From NCBI GenBank assembly GCA_022393335.1, contig JAJEKB010019203.1, positions 1 to 64,000 on the forward strand: a stretch of 64,000 bases of DNA. Reading direction: 5' to 3'. Each line of letters starts with the position of its first letter. Position 1 is the stretch's first letter. The DNA comes from Macrotrachela quadricornifera (Eukaryota; Rotifera; Eurotatoria; Philodinida; Philodinidae). Of this stretch, positions 1-13,600 are shown piece after piece. Below the pieces are notes generated by a model, which saw only the letters and a program-made list of their open reading frames with translations, was not told the origin of the DNA and ran no database searches. Both the position numbers and the translations under genes were made by a program.

Positions 1-295
1 TATATGTATATTTGAAAGAGAGAAAAGGAAAAAAGGCAATGATGCATAACTTCTATACAAGCATATGTAACAACGGCTCATTTTTTCTTCTTTTTTTTTT
101 TTATACTTCGTTATAGGAGACTTGAAGGTAAGTGTCTCTGTTGATAATTCGTCGTTCAAATACTTTGCCCTTATTACTATATTACTTCAATCATAATATA
201 CCTTTATTTTATATCTATTTGTGACAGTCGTATTCATAAAAAAAAAACATAAGGTGATACCAAGGACAAATTTAGTATTTTATTGCAATTTTTAG
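1..295 (+). other. 5' flank / upstream intron of the first gene
   Basis: A pyrimidine-rich tract at about 80-115 ends in TTATAG, followed by 11 bases and a good donor (GTAAGT) at 127. A second acceptor (TTTTTAG) ends at 295. I read 127-295 as an intron. Bases 1-115 are either an intron or untranslated leader. The gene at 296 may therefore begin left of the window. Confidence 0.4.
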
Positions 296-3200
296 CGTGG
301 TTACAGATTCAACGATAAATCTTGAACATATGGACAATAATATCAATAAAAATATTAATGGTGATATTAGAAGAAAAAAAGAGGAAGAAGAAAGAAAAAA
401 TTTACAATCATCATCTGTACAACCCCGTAATGAAAAATCAGATATCAATATAGGAAAAATGAATGCAGAAAGAACAGTTGAAACAACTCCTACAAATCAT
501 CAAAAGGAGGAATCAGGATTTAAACCTGTTTCCTCCAATACAAATATTAATAATAATATTAAAACTGAGGAAAGTAAACCGACAATAGTTTCCTCCAATC
601 CAAACAATGATATAGATAGTAAAAATGATGAATCAACAACATTATCGACTACTCCTAACGATAAAAAAAAAGACGAGTCAAAATCATCATCACAAGATTC
701 TACTTCTAATTCGAATCCCAATGATACTAGTTTTACTATTGAAAAAGGTCATGGACGAAATCTAACTGATTTTCAACGTCAAAAAGCAAACTATTTTTTC
801 AATATTAATCTCGGTATGCTATTTTATTTCTATAAAAAATTTATTCATTTTCTTTCTTTTTTTTAGATATTGAAAATAAAGAATATGTCACATGGGAAGA
901 TGTAGAATTTTATTTATTAGTAAGAAAAAAAAGAAACAAAATTTAAAAATATAAAACTTTTCTTTTTTTTTTTAAATTTCTTTCTAGTTTCATGAAACAG
1001 CTGCTGGAAAAGAAGGTACAGATAGTGATAATTTAGAAGCACGATTAAATCGAGCTGCAAAAGCTTTTTGGGATCATGTTCATGATCAAGTTCCACTAGC
1101 TGATAATAAACGTGATATATTAACATTAAATCAATTTCTTGATACATGGGCTAGTCTTATTGATTATGTTGTTCGAACAAATCAATTACCATCTGTTGTT
1201 CAAGAATTAACTAAACTTGGTTTTGAATTGTATGCAACAGATAGTGATGATACAAATTCAGCAACTATTGAACCAAATGCATTTGATCAACTTTTTCAAA
1301 AAATGAATTTAAGTCGACCTTATGCTATGATGGCATATAGATATCTTACTGAAGTATATATTAATTACTTTCTATAATTGATTATAATGTATTTTTTGTA
1401 TATATATATATATTTATTTAGAATGGTTTTAAACCATTAGATGCTGAGAGGATTGATTCACTTGTTAAAGCAGTGATTACATCATCTGATGATGAACATG
1501 ATTCACATTTTCTTCTACCAGGTTTTTTTAAAACAATTACTCATAATAAAAATAATCAAAATAGTGACAAGAGTAGATCACCATCACCAACTCAGGATAA
1601 AGAAGAACGACAATCTAATGATACATCTTCACGAACATCTACTGGTAACAATCCTCAAACATCAACATCAATACCATCTTCTCAATCACAACAACAACAA
1701 AATCAACCATCACCATCTCAATTTCAACAACAGCAAGGTCCTTCATCAATACCATCACAACAACAACAAAATCAATACAATCCATCAGCATCTCAATTTC
1801 AACAACAGCAAGGTCCTTCATCAATACCACCACAACAACAACAAAATCAATATAATCCATCAGCTCCCCAATTTCAACAACAGCAAGGTTCTTCAAAAAT
1901 ACCTCCACAACAACAAAATCAATATAATTCATCATCATCTCCATCTCGACCACAGTCTGGACCATCCTCAATACCTTCGCAACAACAAAACCAATATAAT
2001 TCGCCATTATTTCAATCTCTACGACAATCACAACATGGTCCTACATCAATACCTCCGCAACAATTTAACCAATATAATCCACCATCATCTCAACCTCAGC
2101 AACAGCAAAGTCCTTCGAAAATATCTCCACAACAACAACAACAACAACAACAAAAGCCAAATAATCCTCAATTATCTCAAAATCAACCTCCTTTTACTTT
2201 TCAACATGGCATAACTCCATCTCCTAGATCTAATCTACCGCCTAATCAACAACAAAATATTCCACCACCTTCAAAACAACAACCACTTACAACTGATCAA
2301 GAAGATGAAGGTATTCGTCGTCTCTTACGTTTTTATCATATAGATGACGCTGATATTGTCGAAGTATCTGCTGGTTCTCCTCATCGGTTAGTTGTCGTTC
2401 ATCCTGAACGACCTTTACCACCTTATCTTCAACAAAATCCACATTTATTACAAAGACCACAACCAGGTTTGAATTATAATTATATATATGTTAAATTATT
2501 GAAATAAAATTGTTCTTTTCTTCTCATTAATTAGGTTCAACAAATGTTTCACCAAATCAATTATATAATGATGGAAAATTACCATCACAAAAATCACCTA
2601 TAACTTCAACCGGAACATATCCAAGGACAACATTAGATCAACGTATGTCTCGTGGTGAAGCACAAAGAGGTCCAACAATACCATTTTATCAAGAACAACA
2701 ACAAGGAAGACCACCATTTACAGGTGTAAATCAAGTATATCCACCATTAAATAAAGCTCAACAAGAAGAACAACAAAGACAAGCTAAACTTCAAGTAAAT
2801 CAACCTGATAATAATGCAAAAAAAGGTGAAAAAAAAGAAAAAATAGATATGACTCCTGTTGATGAAAAAAAAATAGTTGATGCTGTTGTAAGACAATTAA
2901 CTCCAATTGTTCAAAAACAAGTTGCAGAAGAAGTACGTCGTACTCAAAGTGGTCAAACTGATGACGATGATGATGACGAGTTTATACCATTTCCATTTAT
3001 GTTAGCTGGTGGTTTTCCATTTTTTGCTGCTTCAAGTGGAGGTCCACCACGACAACAATCTAAACGACAACAACAAGAACCTTCTCAGGAAAATTCAACA
3101 GATCAAACACAGGGACAATCAACTGGTCCTCGAGTAAGTTAACAAATACTAAATAAAATTTCATTTTAATTTTCATATGTAAATATTAGGAAGCTGATTT

Positions 3201-3496
3201 TGGTGAATTACCAAATGCTTCATTCTTTCCACCTCCATTATTTATGGCTATGATGAATGATTTAGCACGAGCAACTATGGGACAAGAAATGTCTGGTTTT
3301 CCACCTAATATGCCACCACATCGTGGTCCAGGTGGTGTTCCAATTGGTGTTGAAGGTTAGTAAATATTATTATGAAAATAAATAAATTTAATTATTTTGT
3401 TAAATTTTTATTTTAGGTTTTATGGTATTTGACGATGATAATGGTATAATGGGTGGTCCACCTGGTTATCCACCACAACCTGAGCCTCGTCTCTAA
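296..3496 (+). CDS. EF-hand (sarcoplasmic calcium-binding-protein-like) protein with long Gln/Pro-rich tail, 5' end uncertain
   Basis: Seven exons fit in phase: 296-813, 867-919, 988-1353, 1422-2466, 2535-3133, 3190-3355, 3417-3496 (stop TAA 3494-3496). The first in-frame ATG is at 330; the reading frame is open back to an acceptor at 295, so an upstream exon could supply the start. The first ~140 residues are disordered and Asn/Ser/Lys-rich. The next ~190 (from the LTDFQRQKANYFFN segment to SDDEHDSHFLLPGF) have the layout of invertebrate sarcoplasmic calcium-binding proteins, including the characteristic opening helix and the SDD..HFL ending. The calcium loops are degenerate, for example DIENKEYVTWED, so binding is doubtful. 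A Gln/Pro-rich region with 25-residue repeats follows, then a six-Asp acidic run and Gly/Pro-rich C-terminal exons. A calcium buffer or scaffold role is only inference; the fusion of this domain to a 500-residue low-complexity tail is unusual. Confidence 0.7.
1719..2143 (+). repeat. 75-bp coding tandem repeat (Gln/Pro-rich)
   Basis: Units begin with the codons for QFQQQQG at 1719, 1794 and 1869, giving an exact 75-bp (25-residue) period. Two to three more diverged units follow up to about 2143, ending in a CAA run. The repeats keep the reading frame of the host gene and encode QQQG.S.IP.QQQNQYN-type units. Confidence 0.75.
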
Positions 3497-5182
3497 TATT
3501 TTCTTTAGATAATAAAACCACAATTTTTTTTAACTTTTTTTTGCCTTTTTCATTTAAAGCTCATAATAAAATAACTCTAATACTTTAGTTTTTAAACTAG
3601 AAGAACAATTTTTCTTATTGAATAAAATAAAACAATTTCAATAAAAAAAAAAAATTAAATTAATACTCGAATTTACCACTTCCTTTTTGAAATAACAGGA
3701 ACTCCAATATAAAAAAATATTTAGTTGAAGGTGAAGGACTGACGTCAATGAACAAGTTGAATGGTTTTCTCGTAAGTATGTCGAATAAAAAACTGTTTAG
3801 AAAATTAATTATTCATTAGACAAAAAAAAATAAATTACAATTAGTCTATACCTTGAATGTCTTCTACTACTAATTATATATTTTTCTATATATTACTATA
3901 ATTACCCATCGTACATATCTAGCATTGCTTAATTTTAGATCAATATTCAAATACCAGAAGTTTAGCAAAAATAATGATCAAAAAGCTGAATTTGATAGCT
4001 ATTCATGAATGCAAACAGATATTCTCGAAGTAGAATGAAAGGATTAAAATTATTTTAAACATTACAAAAATGTTTTTTTTTTTTCATAAATAAATATTTG
4101 GAAGATCTTGACTACTCTATAGGCTGAGCAACTAATGATCACCATCGCATGAGAAAGATTTAAAGTCATAAAAATAAAGAAAACTCTTTCTAAAATCAAA
4201 AATATACTACCAATAGATTATCCGAGATATTCTATTGATAAGCGACATAAACTCTAGTTTTCGTCTAGCAAGTATCTAAAAAGAGATTTGTTGATTAATT
4301 TTGCTAAAAAGATTCAATCTTAGAATGTGTTGCATTTTATTGTTTTTGCCTAAAAAATTAGCAGAAATTTTCAAGGCATCACGTTATGAGAGTAAAACTT
4401 ACTTAAAACAGCAAGAAAAAGAGAAAATTTTGCAACGTTTGACTAATTCGCTATGTACTAATCAATTTGATCTTTATTATTATTATCTTTATTTGATTCT
4501 GTAAATGAATAATTCAATTCTAATATTTCGAATTGTCAATTCAATGATTTATCAATTTTATTTACACGATAATATAATTTATTTTTTTCCCATTTTAAGT
4601 ATATAATAGCTTGTTTTATTGATGATTTTGATATAGATTCAGCTTTTTCAATAAAATTTATGTTTGAGTCGATGATAATAATTATCTGGATGTTCTAGAT
4701 ATGAATCAAGTCAAATAATCAATTACTAGTGAAAATGATGATGCATGTTTACATTTACAATTAATTCATAAGTTATTTCTTGTTATATTTTTATTTAATA
4801 TTTTTCGTTTAATAATTCGTCCGTTTAATGCAATTATAATATATATTAGGACTGACAGAAAAAATGTACGAAGTCTATAATTAAAGTATATAATCAGATC
4901 CCATGAAGCTATTAGTTTATATATAGTTCTTTTTTGATCTTCTATCTTTTCGTTTGAAAATTTCTCTTTTTCTGTTCTTATTTGCTTTCCTTTCGTTTTT
5001 GTTATATATATTACTAGTAGGAAGAAAAGAACGATAAAATACACGTGCAGCTTTTTTTGCATACTGTGGTAACTTGGAAGTTTCGAATAGATTTGGAATA
5101 TTACAAATTCGTCATACTTAGACTCTATAAAAATGTGTCACCTATTTAGTCTTGTATGTGTTATACAAAAAAAGTATTTCCT
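3497..5182. other. intergenic, no supported gene
   Basis: AT-rich sequence. AATAAA motifs near 3623 probably serve the upstream gene as polyadenylation signals. Short open frames at 4301-4504 (plus) and 4766-5062 (minus) lack any recognisable domain, although the latter starts with a hydrophobic, signal-like stretch. Confidence 0.6.
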
Positions 5183-6793
5183 ATGGATTCATCAAATGAA
5201 TTAATTGATGTTTTCATTCAATGTGGCAAAAAAACATTACGTACAAGATTTAATAATCAAACAGATATAAAACAAGTACGTGAATATATACATAATTCAT
5301 TTCCTTCAAAATTATTAAATTCATATCGAATTCAATATTATGATATTATGAGAATGTCTTTTGTTGATCTTGAACAACAATTACAAAATGGATCAAATCC
5401 ATTTGGTGTTCAAGATTTTACAACTGCAACATCTGGTATTCAATTGTTTATAGTTAATGATTCATCTTTTGATATTCATTCCCAAACTGGTAAAAATAAT
5501 TTATTTGATTTTAATAAATAACCAAAAATACTTATGAAATTTTTTTTTTTATTTCAGATCTTCAAGATAATCAAGTAGTATTCAATAATACTGATGAGAA
5601 TGTATTAAATGATGAAATGCACAGTGAATCAAGTAAATATTTTATTATAAAATTTAATTAAAAATTAAAATAATTTATTCGATATAGATTCATCGATACA
5701 TAGTTTTAGAATGAATGATGATGTTTTAATAGATGACAACCGATATTTATTGGAGATGAATGACGGTAAAATTTAAAGTCATCTTACGTACAATATTCAC
5801 ATATATTGTTTGAATTTCATTATAGATACATTATTACAGGAAATTTCATATTCTATTGGATTACAAGAGCAAAATAATATATCATCAAAGCGATTATTAT
5901 TCTCATTAGATGTAAAGCCTAATCAAAAAGATATTTATAAATCCGATCAATTTAATATTCGTGCAGAAAAATCTAATGGACGTATTGCTCGTGTACAAGG
6001 TATAAAAACCGAAGAACAAAAAATGCTTCAAGTTTTGCCAAGACTTCGAGTAAATTTATTTTTCATTTATTTATATATAAAATATCTAGAATTTATTATT
6101 TATTAATATTTTATAGATTCCTACAGCATATCTTGAATCAAATGCAACTCTTGTTGTAGCAGTTGTATCTGAACAAATAGAAAATGGAATGCGAATTTGG
6201 TATAAACATCCTGATAAAGGATTTTTACCTGAAGGATATGATAAAAATACAGAAGTCATTAATCCAATTACATTTGATTTAAATAAGTCTAATGTAACAG
6301 CTGATAATGATTTTATGTAAGTTAAATACATCATTAATAATTCAATTCTTTTTTTTTGTTTCTTTTATTTGTTTAGTTTAAAACTACATATGTTAACAAA
6401 ATGGGATAAATCTCAGAAACTACGAGAAGAATTTTATCGATATGATGATCAAAAAACTAATTTAGTGCATTCAGCAATGCATAGTCGATATTCGCCACGT
6501 TTACTTTGTGTTATTCGCCATAATGGGAAAGAAGATTGGGAAACATTTTGTCTATCAGATTTTATAAGATCATGTAACTATGAATATATTTTTAAAAAGA
6601 AATTTTTAATTTAATTTTCTTTTATTATTTAGCAAAATCTCCTAGACTAAGGTCTTCAAATGCTAGTTTAGGTTTGTTTGCAATTTTTTTTCGTAAATTG
6701 ATTTAATATTAATGATATCTTTTTTTTGTTTTAGAACGACCTTCTTCATCGAAACGAAAATCATCAAAATTTAATAATATTACTCAAACTTAA
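5183..6793 (+). CDS. unrecognised nuclear-type protein, paralogue 1 of a linked pair
   Basis: Eight exons join in phase: 5183-5489, 5558-5632, 5688-5765, 5826-6049, 6117-6316, 6377-6573, 6633-6671, 6735-6793 (392 residues). I chose ATG 5183 rather than 5156 because the result (MDSSNELID..IQCGKKT) aligns from its first residue with the paralogue at 17008 (MALSDQLIN..IYCGCHT). The N-terminal ~100 residues could be a small beta-grasp fold (ubiquitin-like or PB1-like), judged only by strand pattern. A middle linker is acidic and Asn-rich. The C-terminal ~200 residues are shared with the paralogue: SLDVKP-QK-IYKSDQ, GIKT-EQKML, VVSE-ENG-RIW-KH-DKGFLP, and PRLLC...CLSDFIR. The tail is basic (KRKSSK), like a nuclear localisation signal. 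I do not recognise the family. A distant Rel-type or other Ig-fold DNA-binding domain is a guess. Confidence 0.75.
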
Positions 6794-9700
6794 TCATAAA
6801 TTCAAAACTTATTGTAATTAACATGTATTACTCATGAATTAGGTTTTTTTGTGTTAGTCAATTACTCATGAAGAGAAGATGATAATAATTATAATAGGAA
6901 AATTTTCAAAAAGTCTGATATTTATTCAAAATTATTAAAAGGAAACTTTAAACGATAACATGGATTATCTTTTATTGTTGTTTCCTTATAATATATTTTG
7001 AATATCTTAATTATACAGGTGTACATAAAGTTTTTTTTTAATAACTATTTTAAGTAAACACGATTATTTGCATTTGTAAAATATAATTTTCTAACTTGTA
7101 TCGATTTACTTATTTTTCATACGTAGGTACCTCAGACAATGAATCAGTTTTGAACTGCTATTTTGATCATAAGTAGAACTCAACTAGATTAAAGAACTTC
7201 CAAAAGAATATGAGCTCATAACACATTAATTAAAAGTCATGAACAATGAACGATTTTTTAATTTGAGAAAAATATTGAATTAGAAAATTTTGGTTAAAAG
7301 ACAAAACCAATCGGTGCATCCTAATGTTCTTCAAAATGGCAAGACATTCATACCGTTCTGTCCTACATTCATTGCTAATTCACATATTACACGTATGTAG
7401 TTATATATCGCTCCGATTATTCTTGAACAGTCACAGATTATATATAGGATGATGAATCATCGATCTTTGAAAAATGTTCATCGGATGATGGGAATGAATC
7501 CTATCATATATAATACATATGAAACGATGATATGTAACGAAGAAAGAGAAAAATCAAATATATGATAGAGAGAAATGAAAAAATCCATCTGAATCTGATA
7601 CATTAAAGAAAGTGAAAAACATCTCTGTAGACAAGAGAAAGAAAGGAAAGCGAGCTATATCTGAAAAGGTGCCAACATCACCTCTTAACATTAATCATAG
7701 ACACTTATATAAAAATTAGAGAGTAGAGGTGCTAAAAGTTTATAATGTTAGTAAATAGTAACATGGAAATTCTTATCTGCAATTATTCATTGAAGAAAAA
7801 AAAAGGCAGGTATCATTTATAGGTATTTTCATTTTTGAATATTTGTTGATAAAAGAAAGAAAGAAGAAATAACAGATTTTGATCGATTCTATTCTTATTG
7901 TTGAATTCATTAAACAATGTGACATACGTTCTTACTGTTCTTTGTTTTATATAGAAATAAAATGCTGTCACCATCCATGTAATCAAAAAAAGAAGAAAAG
8001 AAAAATATTTCGCACATAACAATGAGGTATGTTCAGACTTTCGAAAAAAGAAATTTACGAAAATACCAAAATTTCCACAAACAGTATCTAATGACAACCT
8101 GCGTAGTTACGACAATTCCCCAGAATTTTCAGTAATTATTAGCAAATTTCTAAAATTATATAATACTCATATAGTAAGATTCATTTACAATTAAACAACC
8201 TTACCCCCAAAAGGTTGAAGAATTTATAAAAATTCCCGAGTATTTACCGAAATTTCTGAGAAATTTCTTCTCTTATATGCAGGTAATTTCCAAAATATCC
8301 TGGGTAATTCTTTGTTGTGATTATATTGATTTTTCAATAGTGTCGCGGTAGTTATGGTATTTTCAGAAAGTCGCATTTTGTATAATCTTATTTTCTGAAA
8401 TATCCATTTTTAAAAGGGAAACTTCCTTTTTTCGAAATCTACCCACTGCTGGATTTTTGACAGTGTAATAAACAATTTGTTGGACAAGAATTAACAGGTG
8501 ATCCAAAATAAATGATTGCCCTTTTTATTTTATATTTTTAACTCTAGACACATTTGATCAGAAAACGAGAAATATCACAACATGTAGCTTTCAAAATTCT
8601 ATAATCTACAAGGTACAGTTTATTTTAAAGATGTATTTGTTTTTTGTTTTCAAAAAAAAAACAAACAAAATTCTGTTTGATCAGTTTTCGGCACTACAAA
8701 GTAGATTATTTATTGATACATAATAAACTCTTTTCCTTATTTTATCGAATAATGAATCCTATCAAAGATCATAATCTATGGCCGATCTTTGACCAGTCGA
8801 TATGTGTTTCAATAATAGTTTTTTCTCACTCTTTCTGATATTATAGATGCAAGCATATACAAGGTATACAATAAGAATCATAACTGTACAAATGCGTTCA
8901 GTCGATGAAAAGAAATGAAAACTGAAGATCTTTCAAAAGTGTTTATGCAAATAGTCAAACAATTACGAAATGTGAACAGCCAAAGTATGGTTAGACGAAG
9001 GTGAAATCGTTTTGAAAACGTTTCTTGGTAAATCTTAAATTGTACGAATAAAAGATCTTACGTGCTCTTCTGTGACCTTCGACAATGTTCGATGATGATG
9101 TCATTTAGCAAAAGTTCGCAAATTGGGATGAATAGTCGATCTTTATGCATTTAATAATGATGCATTCTTGTGAGTAGAAAGTCTTCTTTTGTTTAAAACT
9201 CTTTATTTTACTCTGTTCTATAGTTGCTTGGATGATTTAGTCATTGCACAATCAGAAACAAAGTTGACGGAACATGATTATCCCAATTTCATGAAACTTG
9301 TTTGTTTGATGTTTGGTATTCTGTAGTACAGAGTTTTCATTTGTATAATATATTTATTATCATTCTAACATCGGTTTAATATCTTATAAAAATCTTTTTG
9401 ACTTTCTGATTAGTATAAAACGTTTTCAAACTATCAACTGTTTCATGTGTTAGCCATTTTCTAGCTCCGTTCATTTACAAAAAAAAACGAAATTAGAAAC
9501 TTTCATGAAGATGAAAATAAAACTTTCTAAAAAGATGTAAGTTTTTCAAGACACTCTGTATAAATAATATAATAAAAGAAACTAACTCAATTTATGTGAA
9601 ATGTATTAATGTGTCTTTTATCCTACAGCTAAAATAGATATTTGATTGATCTTCGGATACAGAAGAGCAATAGAACCAGTGATCATAAAACTATATAATT

Positions 9701-10640
9701 ATCTATCACAAGAGGTTAGTAAAGATTCTCATAGGACTCGAACGATCATATGTTTTTGTCTGACAATAATGGAGATTTTTCTAGCAAGATCTTTCTTCAT
9801 TATTGTTAGAGCACAACACATGGTTGTTTGTGCCATATGAAAAAGAATCTCTGCTAACCTACAGATTGGCGCGGACATTACCAATTCGAAGTGATTCTCA
9901 ATGATTTCAATTAATTCTAAGGAGTTCCATGTGATTGTACTGTCTGGAATCAGCCATTTTCCCTTTGGTCTATAATCTAAATTAACAAAAGATATCGTTG
10001 ATAAAGTATTCACTAGAATTTTTTTCTGGTTATGTATATAGTTTTTGGAAAGCTAGATGAAGTCAAAAAAATTTCGATAATAATATATGAAGATTCGACA
10101 ATCTATTCAACATAAAAATATATTAACTAAACATGAAAAACATGCCAAAATATTGGTTTTCGCTTGTACAATCACTATTATATGCTTACGTCTTTGAATG
10201 AAACTTGTTCATCGAAATGATTGTATCATTCTATTGGATGGAAGATGTTTCCTATTACAATATTTTATAACTTCAGGGAGAGTTGTTCATTGTCTATACG
10301 GTTGTTGATGAATATGTTACTTCATAATAAACAAACAAAAGAAACGATAATCGAAAATGAGTACACAATCTTTCTTGCTTTTCGATTCAAATTTTCTTCT
10401 TAGAATGTTGGAACATATTTAACAAAAAATGAAACCTCTTTCAGATAATTGAATAATCCTTACAAATTTATTAAAATATTTTTCTATAAATTAAATCAAT
10501 TCTTTTATTATTCCATATTTGAATCAATGACGAATGAAAAAATCTTCTCAATCATCTTATCATTAATTCTAAATAATCTTCTATTTTTATTTTAACAATT
10601 TCTATGAATAACAATATAAGGAGAAAATTTTTAAAATCTC
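6794..10640. other. intergenic, nothing recognisable
   Basis: AT-rich sequence without a supportable gene. Open frames at 7813-8097, 8644-8838, 9646-9840, 9729-10013 and 10221-10403 show no domain, no exon-like neighbours and biased, low-complexity composition. A weak hairpin of about 75 bp lies near 9745-9825. Confidence 0.55.
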
Positions 10641-13600
10641 TTAAAAATGATCTTGACAAGAACATTTTCCATTTGGATAAAAATGATGAATACGATTAGC
10701 ATCACGAACAATTATTAAACATTGATATATTTGAGCAATTAGTTTGGTAACCAAATCTAGAATTAACTTAAATTTTATTTTATAAGGTAAAATAATTATT
10801 ATACTAACGACAATCGCCACAAACACGTAAATTTTTAATAATTTGAATACGAGTTGGAGTGGGTTGTTGAAGTAAGTTAAAAGCAATTGCAAGTCGTTCA
10901 CTATGTCCACATAATGCTGATTGAACAGTTTCATCATTGTTTAATTCTCGTGTTATCCATGATTCATCAGGTTTATAACCATGTTTAATTAATTGATTTG
11001 TTAGTTGATTTAATTTGTCATAAATTTCTGATGAACATGGATGTGATCGATCATGAGCTCGAAATTTCTGTTGAAAAATTAAATGAAATTATTTTTAAAA
11101 TCTTTTAACTTACATGAACTTTTCCATTAATAACAGTCCAAGCAGAACCGACGACTTTTTTCATATTAGATTCATTTAATTTCATTCGAATATTTGATGA
11201 CAACGATTTATTACCAGTTAAAGCATATGTATTAGCAAGAAGAATTCGAGCTGATGTAAGAGAATCATTATTATCAGAAAAATTATTTTCAATACGATGA
11301 CAAATTTTTTCTGCTAATAAAAAATTCCTTGCATTTCGACTAGATGAAAGCATCGACACTTAATTAAAATAAACATACAAAAATAAAAACTAAAACTAAT
11401 TAACTAACTTACTATACATTGCTATATCAGGTTCATGAAATTTTTCATATTCATCAATTAATTTTTGTGCTTGATCAAAAAGAAAAACACGACTTAATGC
11501 ATCAATCTACATAAAAATGAAACCTTTATTTAGCAGGTTCCGTCGAATTTCTTAACTCATTCATTTCGAAAAACAGATACAGGGTTTTTGTAGAACTCGA
11601 AAGTTTATATCTGATCTATATATATAAAGAAGAATATTTGTCTGTCTGTCTGTTTGTCCGCTTATAACTCAATTCCGGGAGAAGATAGTGTCATCAAATT
11701 TGCCACAATACTTCCCTAGTTGTAGAGGGAGGTCATAGGATGGTTTTCGATTCGAAAATTTCATCTGAGGGGACGTTTCCCCCATCTATAGTTGAATTTA
11801 ATACAGTAAATGTCTTTTCCAGAGAATTTGGGCGTATGATTGTTTCGGAGCATTTGCTGTCATTATTAGGATATTCACCTCTCAATATCACTTTTTTTGC
11901 ACTGGTTGATGGTATAAAGTATGGCAATACGCATGAGTTAAGAGAAAGATAGTCACACCCCCGACACTATTTACTGAATTATCCGATTTAAAAATGAATA
12001 TAAGTGTATGCACGACGGAACATGTAGTAATAATAGATGAGAAGATCTTAAGCGAGCCTTCTATAGATCTTCTATCGTTTTCTAACATTGTAAGTTTCCG
12101 GTATGGAGATTTCCGGAGCAACGCCGGATGCTACCGCTAGTGTTATGCAAAACAGATTGGTTTCGATCTAATTTCAAGAATTTTTCCTATATGAGATATA
12201 AAGTGACATTATCAAATACATAGGTTCGAAGCATAAGATTATCATATGGAAATGATCTTTATCAGAATACGATGACAATTATTATTTTACTTGATTTTAT
12301 AAACTTTTTTCATCATATAATTTTGTTTATTTCATTATTTCGTTTTAGAAAAAAATTTTTTTTAAATTGATAATACCAAAATTTTTAATCAAAAATCCCG
12401 AATTTCAATATTTTTCATATTTTGCCGTCTTTTATTGTTATTCCAGGCCTGGTGATATCAACGTGATTTTTCTCTCAGAAACCACATTGAGTCATACTCT
12501 ATCAGTAGTTATGAATTCTATATTGAAAAGTGAAGGCACTAAAGAGGAACTCACTCAGAACTTTGAAAACCTCGCATAATCTTTTTTTTGCTAATATTTA
12601 GAAGATCCTAGGGCAAAAATAACCTTCTGAGTCCATATTAAAAAAATTTGATGATATATTTGGAATCAGTATCAAAACATGCGTCGACTAATGTATACTT
12701 TAAATGTTTTCGTAAACTTTTCTTTTGTCGCTCAAAAATTCATCCCTGATTTCTCTCAGGGTGAGGTAAAAGAACGAATTACATTAATATGCTCTTCTTA
12801 TTGTTTAGTCATTTGCCATTTTACGTTCTAGTAACATTTTATAAGCTTTGAAATCGATTTGAACTGTCTAAATGATAGGTTGACGGAATTCTTTTTTTTT
12901 GCCTCACCCTGAGAGAAATCAGGGATGAATTTTTGAGCGACAAAAGAAAAGTTTACGAAAACATTTAAAGTATACATTAGTCGACTCATGTTTTGATAAT
13001 GATTCCAAATATATCATCAAATTTTTTTAATATGGACTCAGAAGGTTATTTTTGCCCTAGGATCTTCTAAATATTAGCAAAAAAAAAATTATGCGAGGTT
13101 TTCAAAGTTCTGAGTGAGTTCCTCTTTAGTGCCTTCACTTTTCAATATAGAACTCATAACTACTGATAGAGTATGACTCAATGTGGTTTCTGAGAGAAAA
13201 ATCACGTTGATATCACCAGGCCTGGAATAACAATAAAAGACGGCAAAATATGAAAAATATTGAAATTCGAGATTTTTGATTAAAAATTTTGGTATTATCA
13301 ATTTAAAAAAAATTTTTTTCTAAAACGAAATAATGAAATAAACAAAATTATATGATGAAAAAAGTTTATAAAATCAAGTAAAATAATAATTGTCATCGTA
13401 TTCTGATAAAGATCATTTCCATATGATAATCTTATGCTTCGAACCTATGTATTTGATAATGTCACTTTATATCTCATATAGGAAAAATTCTTGAAATTAG
13501 ATCGAAACCAATCTATTTTATATATATGTGTCAGTTAAAGTTGAGCCTTTAGGCAAAGTTAAACCAAGTATTTTGAAATTCGTTTCATTAAAAAAACTGA

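Noticed and set aside
297..329. GTG at 297 as the translation start
   Set aside because: Eukaryotic genes rarely use GTG, and an acceptor ends at 295. The frame is open upstream because this is probably an internal exon edge; ATG 330 is the first real candidate.
1489..2214. Other-frame and minus-strand long ORFs over the Gln-rich exon
   Set aside because: They are shadows of the CAA repeat: His/Asn-rich or Val/Met-rich with no domain.
4766..5062. Minus-strand 98-residue frame with a hydrophobic start, possibly a small secreted protein
   Set aside because: Only composition supports it. The remainder is Ile/Lys/Arg-rich, as random AT-rich frames are, with no exon partners.
11733..12121. Open frames within the Helitron-like element as part of a helicase gene
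   Set aside because: Frames are short, on both strands and without helicase motifs; the element is non-autonomous.
12367..13301. Two 70-residue open frames (12367-12579 plus; 13089-13301 minus) as genes
   Set aside because: They are mirror copies created by the palindrome arms, with no domain and no supporting exons.
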